From positions 1-64,000 of the forward strand of contig JAJQED010000017.1 of NCBI GenBank assembly GCA_021201825.1: 64,000 nt of DNA. The letters are read 5' to 3'. The notes beneath the pieces were generated by a model. That model ran no database searches. It saw only the letters and a program-made list of their open reading frames with translations, and had not been told where the DNA came from. This stretch comes from Alistipes sp. (GTDB taxonomy: Bacteria > Bacteroidota > Bacteroidia > Bacteroidales > Rikenellaceae). Below, one piece after another: positions 8,412-17,714 of this stretch; position 1 is the stretch's first letter, and each line of letters starts with the position of its first letter. The position numbers were made by a program, and so were the translations under genes.

Positions 8412-10619
8412 TCAATCCTCCCGGAGTACCACGTCCACGATCCATGCCCAAAGGTTGCCCATCATCACCTCGGCCGGATTGGCGGGGTCGATGGTGAGGG
8501 CCGCCGCGCTGGAGGTATCGATGTCGAGAAGATATCCTCCCGAGCCTGCATTGACGTTACTGTATATATCACAGTCCCCGCAAAGGATTATCCGGCGGTC
8601 GGGGTCTACCATCAGGGCGTAGTTGCCTCCGTTGCCGGTCAGCAACAAGGGCTGGAATCCGGCCGCCGCTGCCGCAGTGGGGTCTATCCCGCCGTAGGTA
8701 TCGTCCCGGCAGTTATAATCGAACGTATCGGGAAGCGTACCGAACGGCCCGTACCTTATGAAATCCGGTGCGTCGGTTCCTGCAAAGGTATAGTCTACTA
8801 CAGCGGTCTCGGGGACCCGGTTCAGGCCGAGCAGCGCCATTACGGTGTAGTTTGTTCCCGAGGTATTGTTCGCGGCCGTATTGTCGAACTGTACTATCAG
8901 CACCCGGTGCTCGTCTTCCTCGAGCCATTCGAGGATCGACTCGGCCTGTGCGGCCGTGGGATACCTGCCATAGGTAAGGTACAATACGTCGCTTCCCTGG
9001 TAATAATTCCGGGGCATGGTATTGTCCAGGCTCAAACCGGTAATATATATACCGTTCATATCCACGGTCTTACCGGGACCGAAATTCTGGGGTCCGTAAG
9101 CCAGCGTTCCGACAAGCATATAGCCCAGTCCCTGTGCACGTTCTCCCGGGGTGGGATTCCATCCGCTTCCTGTTACGAAATTACCCAGCGTGCCGATGTC
9201 AAGTGTGGAATTAAAAACACTTACCGCCCCGTTGCCGTAACTTGCCGGTCCTTGTGATACGGACAGCACTATGCGGAGCCGTCCGGCCGCGATGACCAGA
9301 TATTCGGTTTCGGCCGTAGCGGCATCGTATGCGGCGAGTGCCGTGAACGTAATTTCCGTGCCGTCGGAGGATATCGCGACGTTGAACAACCCGTCCGGAT
9401 CGTCGAAATCCTCCCCGAGGGTGATGTAGGTGCTCTCATCTGTTATATTGCCGTCCTCATCTCCCCAGTAAGCCCTGTAGGTGTCCAGACTGGTGTCCAC
9501 CCCGATACTGTCTTCGGAACCGGCCGCATATCCGAGCCGCACCGAACGGCGGGTTACCCCGAAATAGTCGTAATCGTCGAATACCATATCGAGGGTCACC
9601 TCGTCCCAGACCTGTATTTCGACCTCTATGCCCGTAGACGGGTTGACGGCCGCCTCGTCGTCCGTTGACCAGCCAGGAGCCAGCACCCCGGAGATATTGA
9701 ACCGGTAGAGGTGGTTCCGCAGGACCTGCCCGAACAGGGCGTCGTCCGGGTCGCCGCTATCGTCGTCCGGTATAAAATCCATCCGGTAATAGGTGGTCAC
9801 CGAACTTCCGTCATACAGGCCGCCAACTACCACCGATGTGGCCCCGAGCCGCCTGTCGGCCGCATCCGGTATGGCCGACTCGGGTATATATATCTGGTCG
9901 GTAAGCGAAGTGCCGGTAACGGCATAAGTACCGGTATCGACCGTTCCCGCCCCCGCAGGAACCGATGCGGTGCTTACCGAATTGTCCGTAAGTTCATCGG
10001 GGATAACCTGTATCTCATCCGTCGCCCGGTAGACTTTTACAGAGGTAAGGGTAAAGTTCGTAGCGGAATTATAAATATCCACCTTGGCCACGGAACGCAC
10101 CAGTACGGCATCGTCCACGGTAGTATCGGCCGTAAGCGCGGACAGGTCCACTACCCCGCTCATCGGCAGGACGTCATCGAAACCGGCCGAGGTATAGGCC
10201 ATAACTACGGCCTCTTTTACCTGGTCTTCCGTCATTCCGGCGGTAAGGCCGTTAAGGGCATCCGATGCGTTGGCTACCAGATAAAGCCTCAACGGGTTCG
10301 CCGAGGGCTGTAAACGTGCGAGAAATTCGTAGTCGTAATTATCCGAAGAGCTTCCGGCCGTCAGGGAATACCCACCTACGATGTACCGGTACACATAACC
10401 CGAGCCGGAATTCTCGAATACCAGAACGCTAATCTCGCTGACCTCTTCCTCCGCAACCGCCCGGGTACCCGTAGCCGAGGCACCGGGTGTATTGATTAGC
10501 AGCCGGAGCTTGACACCGGTGAAATCCTCATCCGGGCCCGTGGCCGGTTCCCTCGTGCAGGATACCGCCGCCAATGCAAGCAGGAATGCGGTCAATAGGT
10601 ATCTTATCTTTATCGCCAT
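8412..10619 (-). CDS. Fimbrial accessory/tip-like protein: fimbrillin-like N-terminal part plus C-terminal Rossmann/GATase-like region
   Basis: Lipoprotein signal (AAVSCTREP), GTRAVAEEEVSEISVLVFEN fimbrillin-like; C-terminal ESILEWLEEDEHRVLIVQFDN...DRRIILCGDCDIYSN...NPAEVMMGNLWAWIVDVVL; start at ATG 10619. Confidence 0.7.
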   Translation of the reverse strand: MAIKIRYLLTAFLLALAAVSCTREPATGPDEDFTGVKLRLLINTPGASATGTRAVAEEEVSEISVLVFENSGSGYVYRYIVGGYSLTAGSSSDNYDYEFLARLQPSANPLRLYLVANASDALNGLTAGMTEDQVKEAVVMAYTSAGFDDVLPMSGVVDLSALTADTTVDDAVLVRSVAKVDIYNSATNFTLTSVKVYRATDEIQVIPDELTDNSVSTASVPAGAGTVDTGTYAVTGTSLTDQIYIPESAIPDAADRRLGATSVVVGGLYDGSSVTTYYRMDFIPDDDSGDPDDALFGQVLRNHLYRFNISGVLAPGWSTDDEAAVNPSTGIEVEIQVWDEVTLDMVFDDYDYFGVTRRSVRLGYAAGSEDSIGVDTSLDTYRAYWGDEDGNITDESTYITLGEDFDDPDGLFNVAISSDGTEITFTALAAYDAATAETEYLVIAAGRLRIVLSVSQGPASYGNGAVSVFNSTLDIGTLGNFVTGSGWNPTPGERAQGLGYMLVGTLAYGPQNFGPGKTVDMNGIYITGLSLDNTMPRNYYQGSDVLYLTYGRYPTAAQAESILEWLEEDEHRVLIVQFDNTAANNTSGTNYTVMALLGLNRVPETAVVDYTFAGTDAPDFIRYGPFGTLPDTFDYNCRDDTYGGIDPTAAAAAGFQPLLLTGNGGNYALMVDPDRRIILCGDCDIYSNVNAGSGGYLLDIDTSSAAALTIDPANPAEVMMGNLWAWIVDVVLRED

Positions 10620-10629
10620 AGTTGTCTGT

Positions 10630-11541
10630 TTACTTTCGCGGGACGGGTTCCACTCCTGCCGTGTCCCACGGGTCCACCGAAACATAGAATCCGTCGCTCT
10701 CGTCGAACAGGATATAGATGGGTACCGTGATCTCGTTAACTCCTTCCACGTTTATCCCGTTATCGGCAAGGAACTGTGCGAGGCCCACCGTCGCGATCAC
10801 TTCCCCCTCGTCCAAGTCGCGGACCTGCAGCTCTATCGGGTTGTCATTGCCGAAGCGCAACAGGTCGAACATGGCCTCGATCTCCCCCGTCGACGGCTCC
10901 CGGGTCCATTGCGGGTAGATCACCGAAGATTCACCCGTGGTATCCATCGCGAAATCGTAGCCGACGGCCACGTTGGTAAGGCTTATTATCCCCTTTCCTG
11001 TATCACCGGCGGAGATCACCCCCGTATAGTCCCCGATATGGACCTCCATATTAATATGGGCCGATACGAACATCACCGTATCGGTGGCCTCCCGGCGGCT
11101 TTCGATCGTAACCGTCCGCCGGCCGAAATAGAGCGGATCGAAGTCGGTAATGGTATCGCCCGCGAAGTATTGCCTCTGGTAAAGCCGCGCATCGGTAAGC
11201 GGGTCTGTCGTGGTAAACGAGGAATATCCGTCCACATTCCCCCAGCAGACGACCGTATAGGTCCCGTCGGCCAATTCCGGTACGATACCCTGATACCGGT
11301 CCAGCTCTGCCTCCGAAAGCACCCGGGCCAATACCTCCCGGCCGTCCATATCGTAGAAATAAACATCGACGCTCCCGATCTTCTCCCGGAATATATCCGT
11401 CGTCCCGTTACCGGGATAATAGAAAACCAGCCCGTAACCGCCCTCTGCAGGGCAGTCGTCCAGGTTCTCCTTTACACACCCCGCCAGCAGGCAGGCCAGC
11501 AGGGCGGCAAACAATCCGGTTCTCGACAGGGGCATCGCCAC
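10630..11541 (-). CDS. FimB/Mfa2 family fimbrial anchor subunit
   Basis: CVKENLDDCP lipoprotein N-terminus, GLVFYYPGNGTTDIFREKIGSVDVYFYDMDGREV. Confidence 0.85.
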   Translation of the reverse strand: MAMPLSRTGLFAALLACLLAGCVKENLDDCPAEGGYGLVFYYPGNGTTDIFREKIGSVDVYFYDMDGREVLARVLSEAELDRYQGIVPELADGTYTVVCWGNVDGYSSFTTTDPLTDARLYQRQYFAGDTITDFDPLYFGRRTVTIESRREATDTVMFVSAHINMEVHIGDYTGVISAGDTGKGIISLTNVAVGYDFAMDTTGESSVIYPQWTREPSTGEIEAMFDLLRFGNDNPIELQVRDLDEGEVIATVGLAQFLADNGINVEGVNEITVPIYILFDESDGFYVSVDPWDTAGVEPVPRK

Positions 11542-11544
11542 GTG

Positions 11545-12726
11545 TTATATGATAGGCGTTACGTTCACCGTTTCCCACTCGGCAACTTCAACATGCACCC
11601 AAACATTTATCGTTTCCGGTTCGGGGAACAGGTCCAGGTCGTCGTCCGAAAATTCGATAGCGGATATCTTATATATGGTATTCCTGTCGAACCTGGTCAG
11701 GTCCGTACCGCCCATCCGGAAGCCGGTAATGGTCAGGTACTGGTCTTCGAGGTCAGTCCCCCCGGAAGTGGTAACATCAGTGAGTTTGAGGATAATATGC
11801 GGCACCGGACTGGAATCCCCGAACACCTGGTAGGCCCAAACCCCGTTCACGGGAGTGAACGTGGCCTCGCCTCCGGTTATTACCGCCGGTGTATCCAGGT
11901 AGTCGAACATGGTCGTGTAATAATTATATGCGAAACTTGAATTGTCCACATCGTAAGCGTCCACGTCCGAACCGTTATTCATAGGTGCATACCCGTCCAT
12001 ATCGAGAGACAGGGGTGCTTTCTGGTAGTAATCGTTTATATAGATCCCATCGAGGGTGAAAGAACCGAACGTTCCGGTATATACGATCTCTTCGATCTCT
12101 ATCCTCGCCACAATGGGCGATATGGTAACGTTTGCATACTGGTCGTCCGCCGCCGGGGTGGCTTCGCCGTTCCATCCGTCGGAGTAGGTGCCGTAGGTTT
12201 GTAGTGCGGCCTGTCCGTCCATTACGGAAACGAGTCTGTCGATGCCCGTTACTCCGGTAACTGCCGGGTAGGAAACCTGCTGGATATCCAGCACTACGGC
12301 TTTGACCGCGCTCAACCGCCCCCCGATGTTCATGGGGAACGACGGGCCGTTATTCTCCTGGTCCACCGAATTGTAGTTCCCGACCACATATACCTGCGTC
12401 ACGGCCGTATTCACATCTTCCACGAGGTACCCCTCCTCGAGGTCCGAGATAGTTATATCCTGTCCGCTCGGCCCGGCGGTGATCACGTCATATATCAGCG
12501 GGTCTTCTTCGCCGTTGACGAAATAGACAATGGCCGTATAGAGTTCGGCCGAGGTATCGGTCGCGGTCGCCTCGTCGGCACGCGACTTCGGCGACGTATT
12601 TATCTTAAGGTATACCGTGGTTCCCTCTCCCGGTTTTACGGTAAGATCGCCCGGCTCCTTGCTCGAACAAGCCATCAGGACCAGGCACGATATGAAAACT
12701 GCGGATTTCAAAACTTTAGAGATCAT
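11545..12726 (-). CDS. FimA/Mfa1-type major fimbrillin subunit
   Basis: Lipobox LMACSS, YLKINTSPKSRADEATATDTSAELYTAIVYFVNGEEDPL, NTIYKISAIEFSDDDLDLFPEPETINVWVHVEVAEWETV. Confidence 0.85.
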   Translation of the reverse strand: MISKVLKSAVFISCLVLMACSSKEPGDLTVKPGEGTTVYLKINTSPKSRADEATATDTSAELYTAIVYFVNGEEDPLIYDVITAGPSGQDITISDLEEGYLVEDVNTAVTQVYVVGNYNSVDQENNGPSFPMNIGGRLSAVKAVVLDIQQVSYPAVTGVTGIDRLVSVMDGQAALQTYGTYSDGWNGEATPAADDQYANVTISPIVARIEIEEIVYTGTFGSFTLDGIYINDYYQKAPLSLDMDGYAPMNNGSDVDAYDVDNSSFAYNYYTTMFDYLDTPAVITGGEATFTPVNGVWAYQVFGDSSPVPHIILKLTDVTTSGGTDLEDQYLTITGFRMGGTDLTRFDRNTIYKISAIEFSDDDLDLFPEPETINVWVHVEVAEWETVNVTPII

Positions 12727-12989
12727 ATTCTGTCATTTTATGGATTTTCCACAATACCGATGCACTTTCTGTGCCACTGGAGGACAGGTTTGCAGTGTTA
12801 CGCACCCGGGGCCTGTCAATTTTCGGTCCGGGATATTTAATAACCGCTTAACAACCGCACCGCACCGGGGGCACACGCGTGCCGCTCGCAGCCCGGTTTA
12901 ACGGAAAATTAACCTTGCCATAAAAAACCGGTGATGTTTTAATCTCTTTTTGGTAACGGGAAGTTTAACCCTACTTAATATTAGCCGGG

Positions 12990-12997
12990 TAGATTTG
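12990..12997 (+). promoter_or_regulatory. -7 element TAGATTTG upstream of TonB receptor gene
   Basis: Matches TAnnTTTG 30 nt before ATG 13027. Confidence 0.5.
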
Positions 12998-13026
12998 CCC
13001 ACGGAAACAAGACTAACGTATACCCT

Positions 13027-15897
13027 ATGAAGAACAAAGACCTTTTGAGGAAAACACTTTCCGTTTTATCCGCTTTATTACTGCTCCACTCGGCCGACCT
13101 GCGTGCCGGGTCCGTCACCGAAACGGAGGACGGGGTGCCGGGAATTTACGGCATCGTTCTCGACTCCCACTCCATGGAACCAATCATCGGGGCAAGCGTG
13201 ATCCTGTCCGGAACATATACCGGTACGGCTACCGATGCCCACGGCCATTTCTCTTTTCCCGGCCTCCGGCCCGGAGAGTACGCACTCGAAATAAGAATGC
13301 TTTCTTATAAGGATTTTATCTCTGACGGCATCACCCTACGGCAGGGCCAGCGGGTCGAGATCGAGGTACAGCTGACCGAGGAGGTAAGTACGCTCGACAA
13401 TGTGGTCGTAGTCGCCCACATGCCGGTCGGCACTGACGCAGGGCTATTGAATAGGATGCGGGCCTCCAATGTTGTTGCAAGCGGCGTGTCTTCCCAACAG
13501 ATAGCCCGTACGCAGGATAAGGACGCCTCGGAGGTGGTCAAAAGGATACCCGGCATCTCGATAATAGACGATAAGTTCGTGATAGTGCGCGGGCTTAACC
13601 AGCGCTATAACAACACCTGGATCAACGGCACCCCGGCACCCAGTTCCGACGCCGACTCCCGGGCATTCTCTTTCGACATCATACCCAGCTCCCAGATCGA
13701 AAATATAATGGTCGTCAAAACCCCGGCTGCCGAATACCCGGCCGATTACGCCGGGGGATTCGTAATGGTCCGCACCAGGATTGCCACCGAAAAGAACAAC
13801 TACCAGATATCCTACGGGACCGGAATAAACGACAAGACCCATTTCAAGGACTTCTATTACCTCAAAGGCAGCGGCACCGATTTCCTGGGCTTCGACAACG
13901 GCCTGAGGGATCTGAAGAACGTGCCGGCAAAGATTCTCGACACTGATATCGAAATAATCGACAGGGTCAGCCGTAACGGGTTCAACAACGACTGGCAGAT
14001 ACGCAAACGCAACCCCCTGCCCGACCAGAAACTAAATATGGCCCTGAACAACTCCTACGGCCTGAAGAACGGGGAAAGGCTGAACATGGCCCTCGCACTC
14101 AATTACAGCCTGATGTCCAAGACCATTACCGATATGCAGAACTCCCAGTTCGGGGTCTACAACGCCACGAACGACGCGCCCAATGAGAGGTTCTCCTATA
14201 CGGATAACGTATACACGACCGACGCAAGGCTGGGAGCGATGGCCAATTTTTCCTATACCACCCGGGGAGACAACGGCAGGGTAAGCATGTACGAATTCCG
14301 CAACATGGTGAACCAGCTGGGCCAGAACCGCTATACCAACCGTGAGGGAACGCGGAACATCAGCGGACTCTACCATGAATACCACGAGGAATTCCTGTAT
14401 CAGAGCCGTCTGGCCTACAACAGCCAGTTATCGGGTGACCACATGTTCGGCACGGCGGCGGAAGACCGCCTGGACTGGAACGTCGGTTACGCCTATTCCA
14501 ACCGCTACCAGCCCGACCGCAGGAAGATCGAAAAACAAAAAGACGAAACCAACAATATCGACGAGTATACCATCAATCCGGGTAAAGTCGAAAGGATATA
14601 TACTTGGCTCGACGAACACGGGGGCAGCGGATCGGTAAATTATAAACGCAATTTAAATATCGGGGCCCTAACCGGCATTAACTTCCGGGCCGGCCTGTTC
14701 GCAGACTTCAAGACACGCAAATACCGGACAAGGGATTTTGCCTATACATGGAACCTGAACAGCCAGATACTTCCCGTCGGAATAGGCTCACTACCTCTCG
14801 ATGAAATTTTCACGCAGCAGTACCTCGGCAACGACGGCATCCATATCCAGGACAATACGAAGAACACCAATAATTATAACGCCGAGAACCTTATCTCCGC
14901 AGCTTATGTGGCGGTGAACATCCCGGTCGATAAGTTTAATATTTACGCAGGCCTGCGTTTCGAGCGGACCGACATTACGGTTACCCATTTTTTGCAGGCA
15001 GGTACCGATGTCAACGAGAAAAAGGATTACGACTACAACAACCTTTTTCCCTCGTTCAACGCTTCATATGACATCAACGAAAATTCGCTCTTAAGGGCCG
15101 CTTACGGGATGACGGTGAACAGGCAGGAATTCCGCGAACTATCAACGTCGACCTATTACGACTTCGATATCTTCAGCTTCGTTACCGGTAATCCGGACCT
15201 TAAACAGGCCACGATCCATAACGCCGACCTGCGGTACGAATTATATCCATCGTCCGGGGAGGTGGTTAGCGTCGCCGTATTCTATAAATATTTCCGGAAC
15301 CCTATCGAATGGACCTATGTCGATGCCGGGGGATCGTACCAGTACAGTTTCACCAATGCCAACAGCGCCACCACTTACGGCATTGAGATCGACCTGCGGA
15401 AAAACCTGGCATTTATGGGACTGCGCGATCTGCTTTTCACCATGAATGCGGCCGTGATGCGAAGCCGCGTAAAGTTCGAGGACAAAAGCCAGGACCATAA
15501 CCGCCCGATGCAGGGACAATCACCCTACCTGGTAAACGGCGGTTTGTTCTACCAGCATAAGCAGGGGCTGTTCTCTGCCGGTGTTCTGTATAACCGTATC
15601 GGCAAGAGGATAGTGGGTCTCGGCAAGGTCCAGTCCTCCGACGGGGAATCGTTCAATAATAACCTGCCGGATATGTACGAACTGCCCCGCGACGCGGTCG
15701 ACGTGCTGGCCGGTGTGAAGCTAAGCCGGATATTCGACCTGAAGTTCGCCGCCCGTGACATTCTCGCCCAAAAAGTAGTATACCGACAGGAACCCAAATT
15801 CCTCGACAGTAACGGCAAAGTGCAGACCCGCAAGCAGTATCCCCGTTCGTACAAACCGGGCCGCAGTTTTTCCCTCACCCTTAACGCTACATTCTAA
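13027..15897 (+). CDS. TonB-dependent receptor with N-terminal carboxypeptidase-like regulatory domain
   Basis: GIYGIVLDSHSMEPIIGASVILSGTYTGTATDAHGHFSFPGLRPGEYAL; plug domain VVKRIPGISIIDDKFVIVRGLNQRYNNTWINGTPAP; C-terminal aromatic barrel end LTLNATF. Confidence 0.92.
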   Translation: MKNKDLLRKTLSVLSALLLLHSADLRAGSVTETEDGVPGIYGIVLDSHSMEPIIGASVILSGTYTGTATDAHGHFSFPGLRPGEYALEIRMLSYKDFISDGITLRQGQRVEIEVQLTEEVSTLDNVVVVAHMPVGTDAGLLNRMRASNVVASGVSSQQIARTQDKDASEVVKRIPGISIIDDKFVIVRGLNQRYNNTWINGTPAPSSDADSRAFSFDIIPSSQIENIMVVKTPAAEYPADYAGGFVMVRTRIATEKNNYQISYGTGINDKTHFKDFYYLKGSGTDFLGFDNGLRDLKNVPAKILDTDIEIIDRVSRNGFNNDWQIRKRNPLPDQKLNMALNNSYGLKNGERLNMALALNYSLMSKTITDMQNSQFGVYNATNDAPNERFSYTDNVYTTDARLGAMANFSYTTRGDNGRVSMYEFRNMVNQLGQNRYTNREGTRNISGLYHEYHEEFLYQSRLAYNSQLSGDHMFGTAAEDRLDWNVGYAYSNRYQPDRRKIEKQKDETNNIDEYTINPGKVERIYTWLDEHGGSGSVNYKRNLNIGALTGINFRAGLFADFKTRKYRTRDFAYTWNLNSQILPVGIGSLPLDEIFTQQYLGNDGIHIQDNTKNTNNYNAENLISAAYVAVNIPVDKFNIYAGLRFERTDITVTHFLQAGTDVNEKKDYDYNNLFPSFNASYDINENSLLRAAYGMTVNRQEFRELSTSTYYDFDIFSFVTGNPDLKQATIHNADLRYELYPSSGEVVSVAVFYKYFRNPIEWTYVDAGGSYQYSFTNANSATTYGIEIDLRKNLAFMGLRDLLFTMNAAVMRSRVKFEDKSQDHNRPMQGQSPYLVNGGLFYQHKQGLFSAGVLYNRIGKRIVGLGKVQSSDGESFNNNLPDMYELPRDAVDVLAGVKLSRIFDLKFAARDILAQKVVYRQEPKFLDSNGKVQTRKQYPRSYKPGRSFSLTLNATF

Positions 15898-15928
15898 CAC
15901 GACTAAACCTTTAATATAATTCAAAGAG

Positions 15929-17536
15929 ATGAAAAAGTTATTTTCAGTTCTATTTATCGCAACGGCCCTTTTTGCCGCCTGTTCGAGCGACGACGACAAA
16001 GGCGATAACACGCCCGATCCCACTGAAGAGGGCCTGGTATTTGTCGAAAACGGGGTATACTACCTCGGAAACGGCAACCAGAATTATTATGTTCCCAAGG
16101 GTGATTATTCCCTCGACGCTTCAAAGACCTATATAATACGCGGATGGGTATATATCGAAGACGGTTCCAGCATTACCATTCCTGCCGGCACGATCCTGAA
16201 AGGACAGTCGGCCAACGAACAGGCCGAAGGATCTTCCCTTATCATCCAAAGGGGAGGTAAGATCTACGCTCGAGGTACTGCCACCAACCCTATTGTTTTC
16301 ACTTCCGACAAGGAACCCGGGAAGCGTAAACCCGGCGACTGGGGAGGCGTGATCATCTGCGGCAAGGCTCCGAACAACCGGGGTAACAACATGCAGATAG
16401 AAGGAGGACCCACTTCCTACCACGGGGGCGACGATCCGGAAGACGACTCGGGCGTTTTCACCTACTGCCGTATAGAATTCGCCGGTTATCCGTTCGACAC
16501 CGATATGGAGATCAACGGTCTTACGCTGGGTTCGGTCGGCAATGGAACCGAAATGCACCACATACAGGTTTCATACAGCAACGACGACAGCTTCGAATGG
16601 TTCGGCGGTACCGTGAACTGTTCACACCTGGTTGCCTACCACGGCTGGGACGACGACTTCGATACCGACAACGGTTTCAGCGGAACCTTGCAGTACCTGC
16701 TCAGTGTTCGCCATCCCATGATCGCCGACCAGTCCCTATCGAACGGTTTCGAATCTGATAACTGGTCCGACGGCACCCGTGACCCGACCCCGATCACTTC
16801 GGCCAAATTCGCCAACGTCACCCTCGTAGGTCCCATCGGACAGGACGACGCTTTCTATAACCTCTCGGGCCAGGGCCAATATATCACTGCCGGCCACCTT
16901 TATCCGGACAACGGTTCGGGTGTGGGCCAGTACCAGGCCGGTATCCAGATCCGCCGCAGTTCCAACATTTCTATCTACAACACCCTGGTTATGGGTTGGC
17001 CCGTGGGCATGATGATCGACAACGATAAATACAGCGAAACACAGGAACTGGCAGCGGAGAACCCCAACCGCTTCGGCAACATCTTCTTTGCCGGTTATAC
17101 CGATAACAGCGCCGTTGCTTTCGACAACAACGCTCCCGGTGCAAGCCCGATACTGGGCAGCGACCGCAACAAGAGTTTCGCCGACTATTACAACAATAAC
17201 GGCCAGGCAGCAGACGACGATACAGGCAAGGTATCTTTCACCCACGACTTCATAATGAACACCATGCCCGGCGCCCGGCTTTTCTCTACCAACGCGGCGG
17301 TAGGCCTTAAAGACCCGGTGAGCGTGAAGAACGTAAGCCAGAACTCTTTCGACATCAATGCCGGCCAGAACTACGGGCCGACTTCCGGCAGTCCACTGGT
17401 CAGCGGCACGTTTACCCTACCGTCCGGTCTCGGCTTCAATGAACAAGGCAGCAATTTCGTGGGTGCATTCTCAAGCGAAACCGACAACTGGATGGCCGAC
17501 TGGACCGAATTCGATCCTCAGAACGCGGTATACTAA
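15929..17536 (+). CDS. Lipoprotein predicted surface-exposed, right-handed beta-helix-like
   Basis: Lipobox AACSSDDDKGD with acidic export-like signal; GSSITIPAGTILKGQ...IIQRGGKIYARGTATNPIVFTSDKEPGKRKPGDWGGVIICG. Confidence 0.75.
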   Translation: MKKLFSVLFIATALFAACSSDDDKGDNTPDPTEEGLVFVENGVYYLGNGNQNYYVPKGDYSLDASKTYIIRGWVYIEDGSSITIPAGTILKGQSANEQAEGSSLIIQRGGKIYARGTATNPIVFTSDKEPGKRKPGDWGGVIICGKAPNNRGNNMQIEGGPTSYHGGDDPEDDSGVFTYCRIEFAGYPFDTDMEINGLTLGSVGNGTEMHHIQVSYSNDDSFEWFGGTVNCSHLVAYHGWDDDFDTDNGFSGTLQYLLSVRHPMIADQSLSNGFESDNWSDGTRDPTPITSAKFANVTLVGPIGQDDAFYNLSGQGQYITAGHLYPDNGSGVGQYQAGIQIRRSSNISIYNTLVMGWPVGMMIDNDKYSETQELAAENPNRFGNIFFAGYTDNSAVAFDNNAPGASPILGSDRNKSFADYYNNNGQAADDDTGKVSFTHDFIMNTMPGARLFSTNAAVGLKDPVSVKNVSQNSFDINAGQNYGPTSGSPLVSGTFTLPSGLGFNEQGSNFVGAFSSETDNWMADWTEFDPQNAVY

Positions 17537-17565
17537 CTTGTTTCCCACAATTTTTTACCGTCCCG

Positions 17566-17594
17566 GGGACGCCTTTCCAAGGCGTCCCTTTTTA
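17566..17594 (+). terminator. Intrinsic terminator after TonB receptor/lipoprotein operon
   Basis: GGGACGCC-TTTCCAA-GGCGTCCCTTTTT. Confidence 0.85.
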
Positions 17595-17714
17595 CCGGAT
17601 ACCGTAGGGTAAAAGAAATTTAACCGTATGACCGTTAAAACCGCAAAAATTTAATTACTTTGTACCTTGGTTGTTATACCAGCTGCTGCTTACAAACAAT
17701 TCATACAAACTACC

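Noticed and set aside
10492-11940. 482-aa plus-strand ORF opposite the fimbrial genes
   Set aside because: Crosses three sense genes; no motif; shadow ORF.
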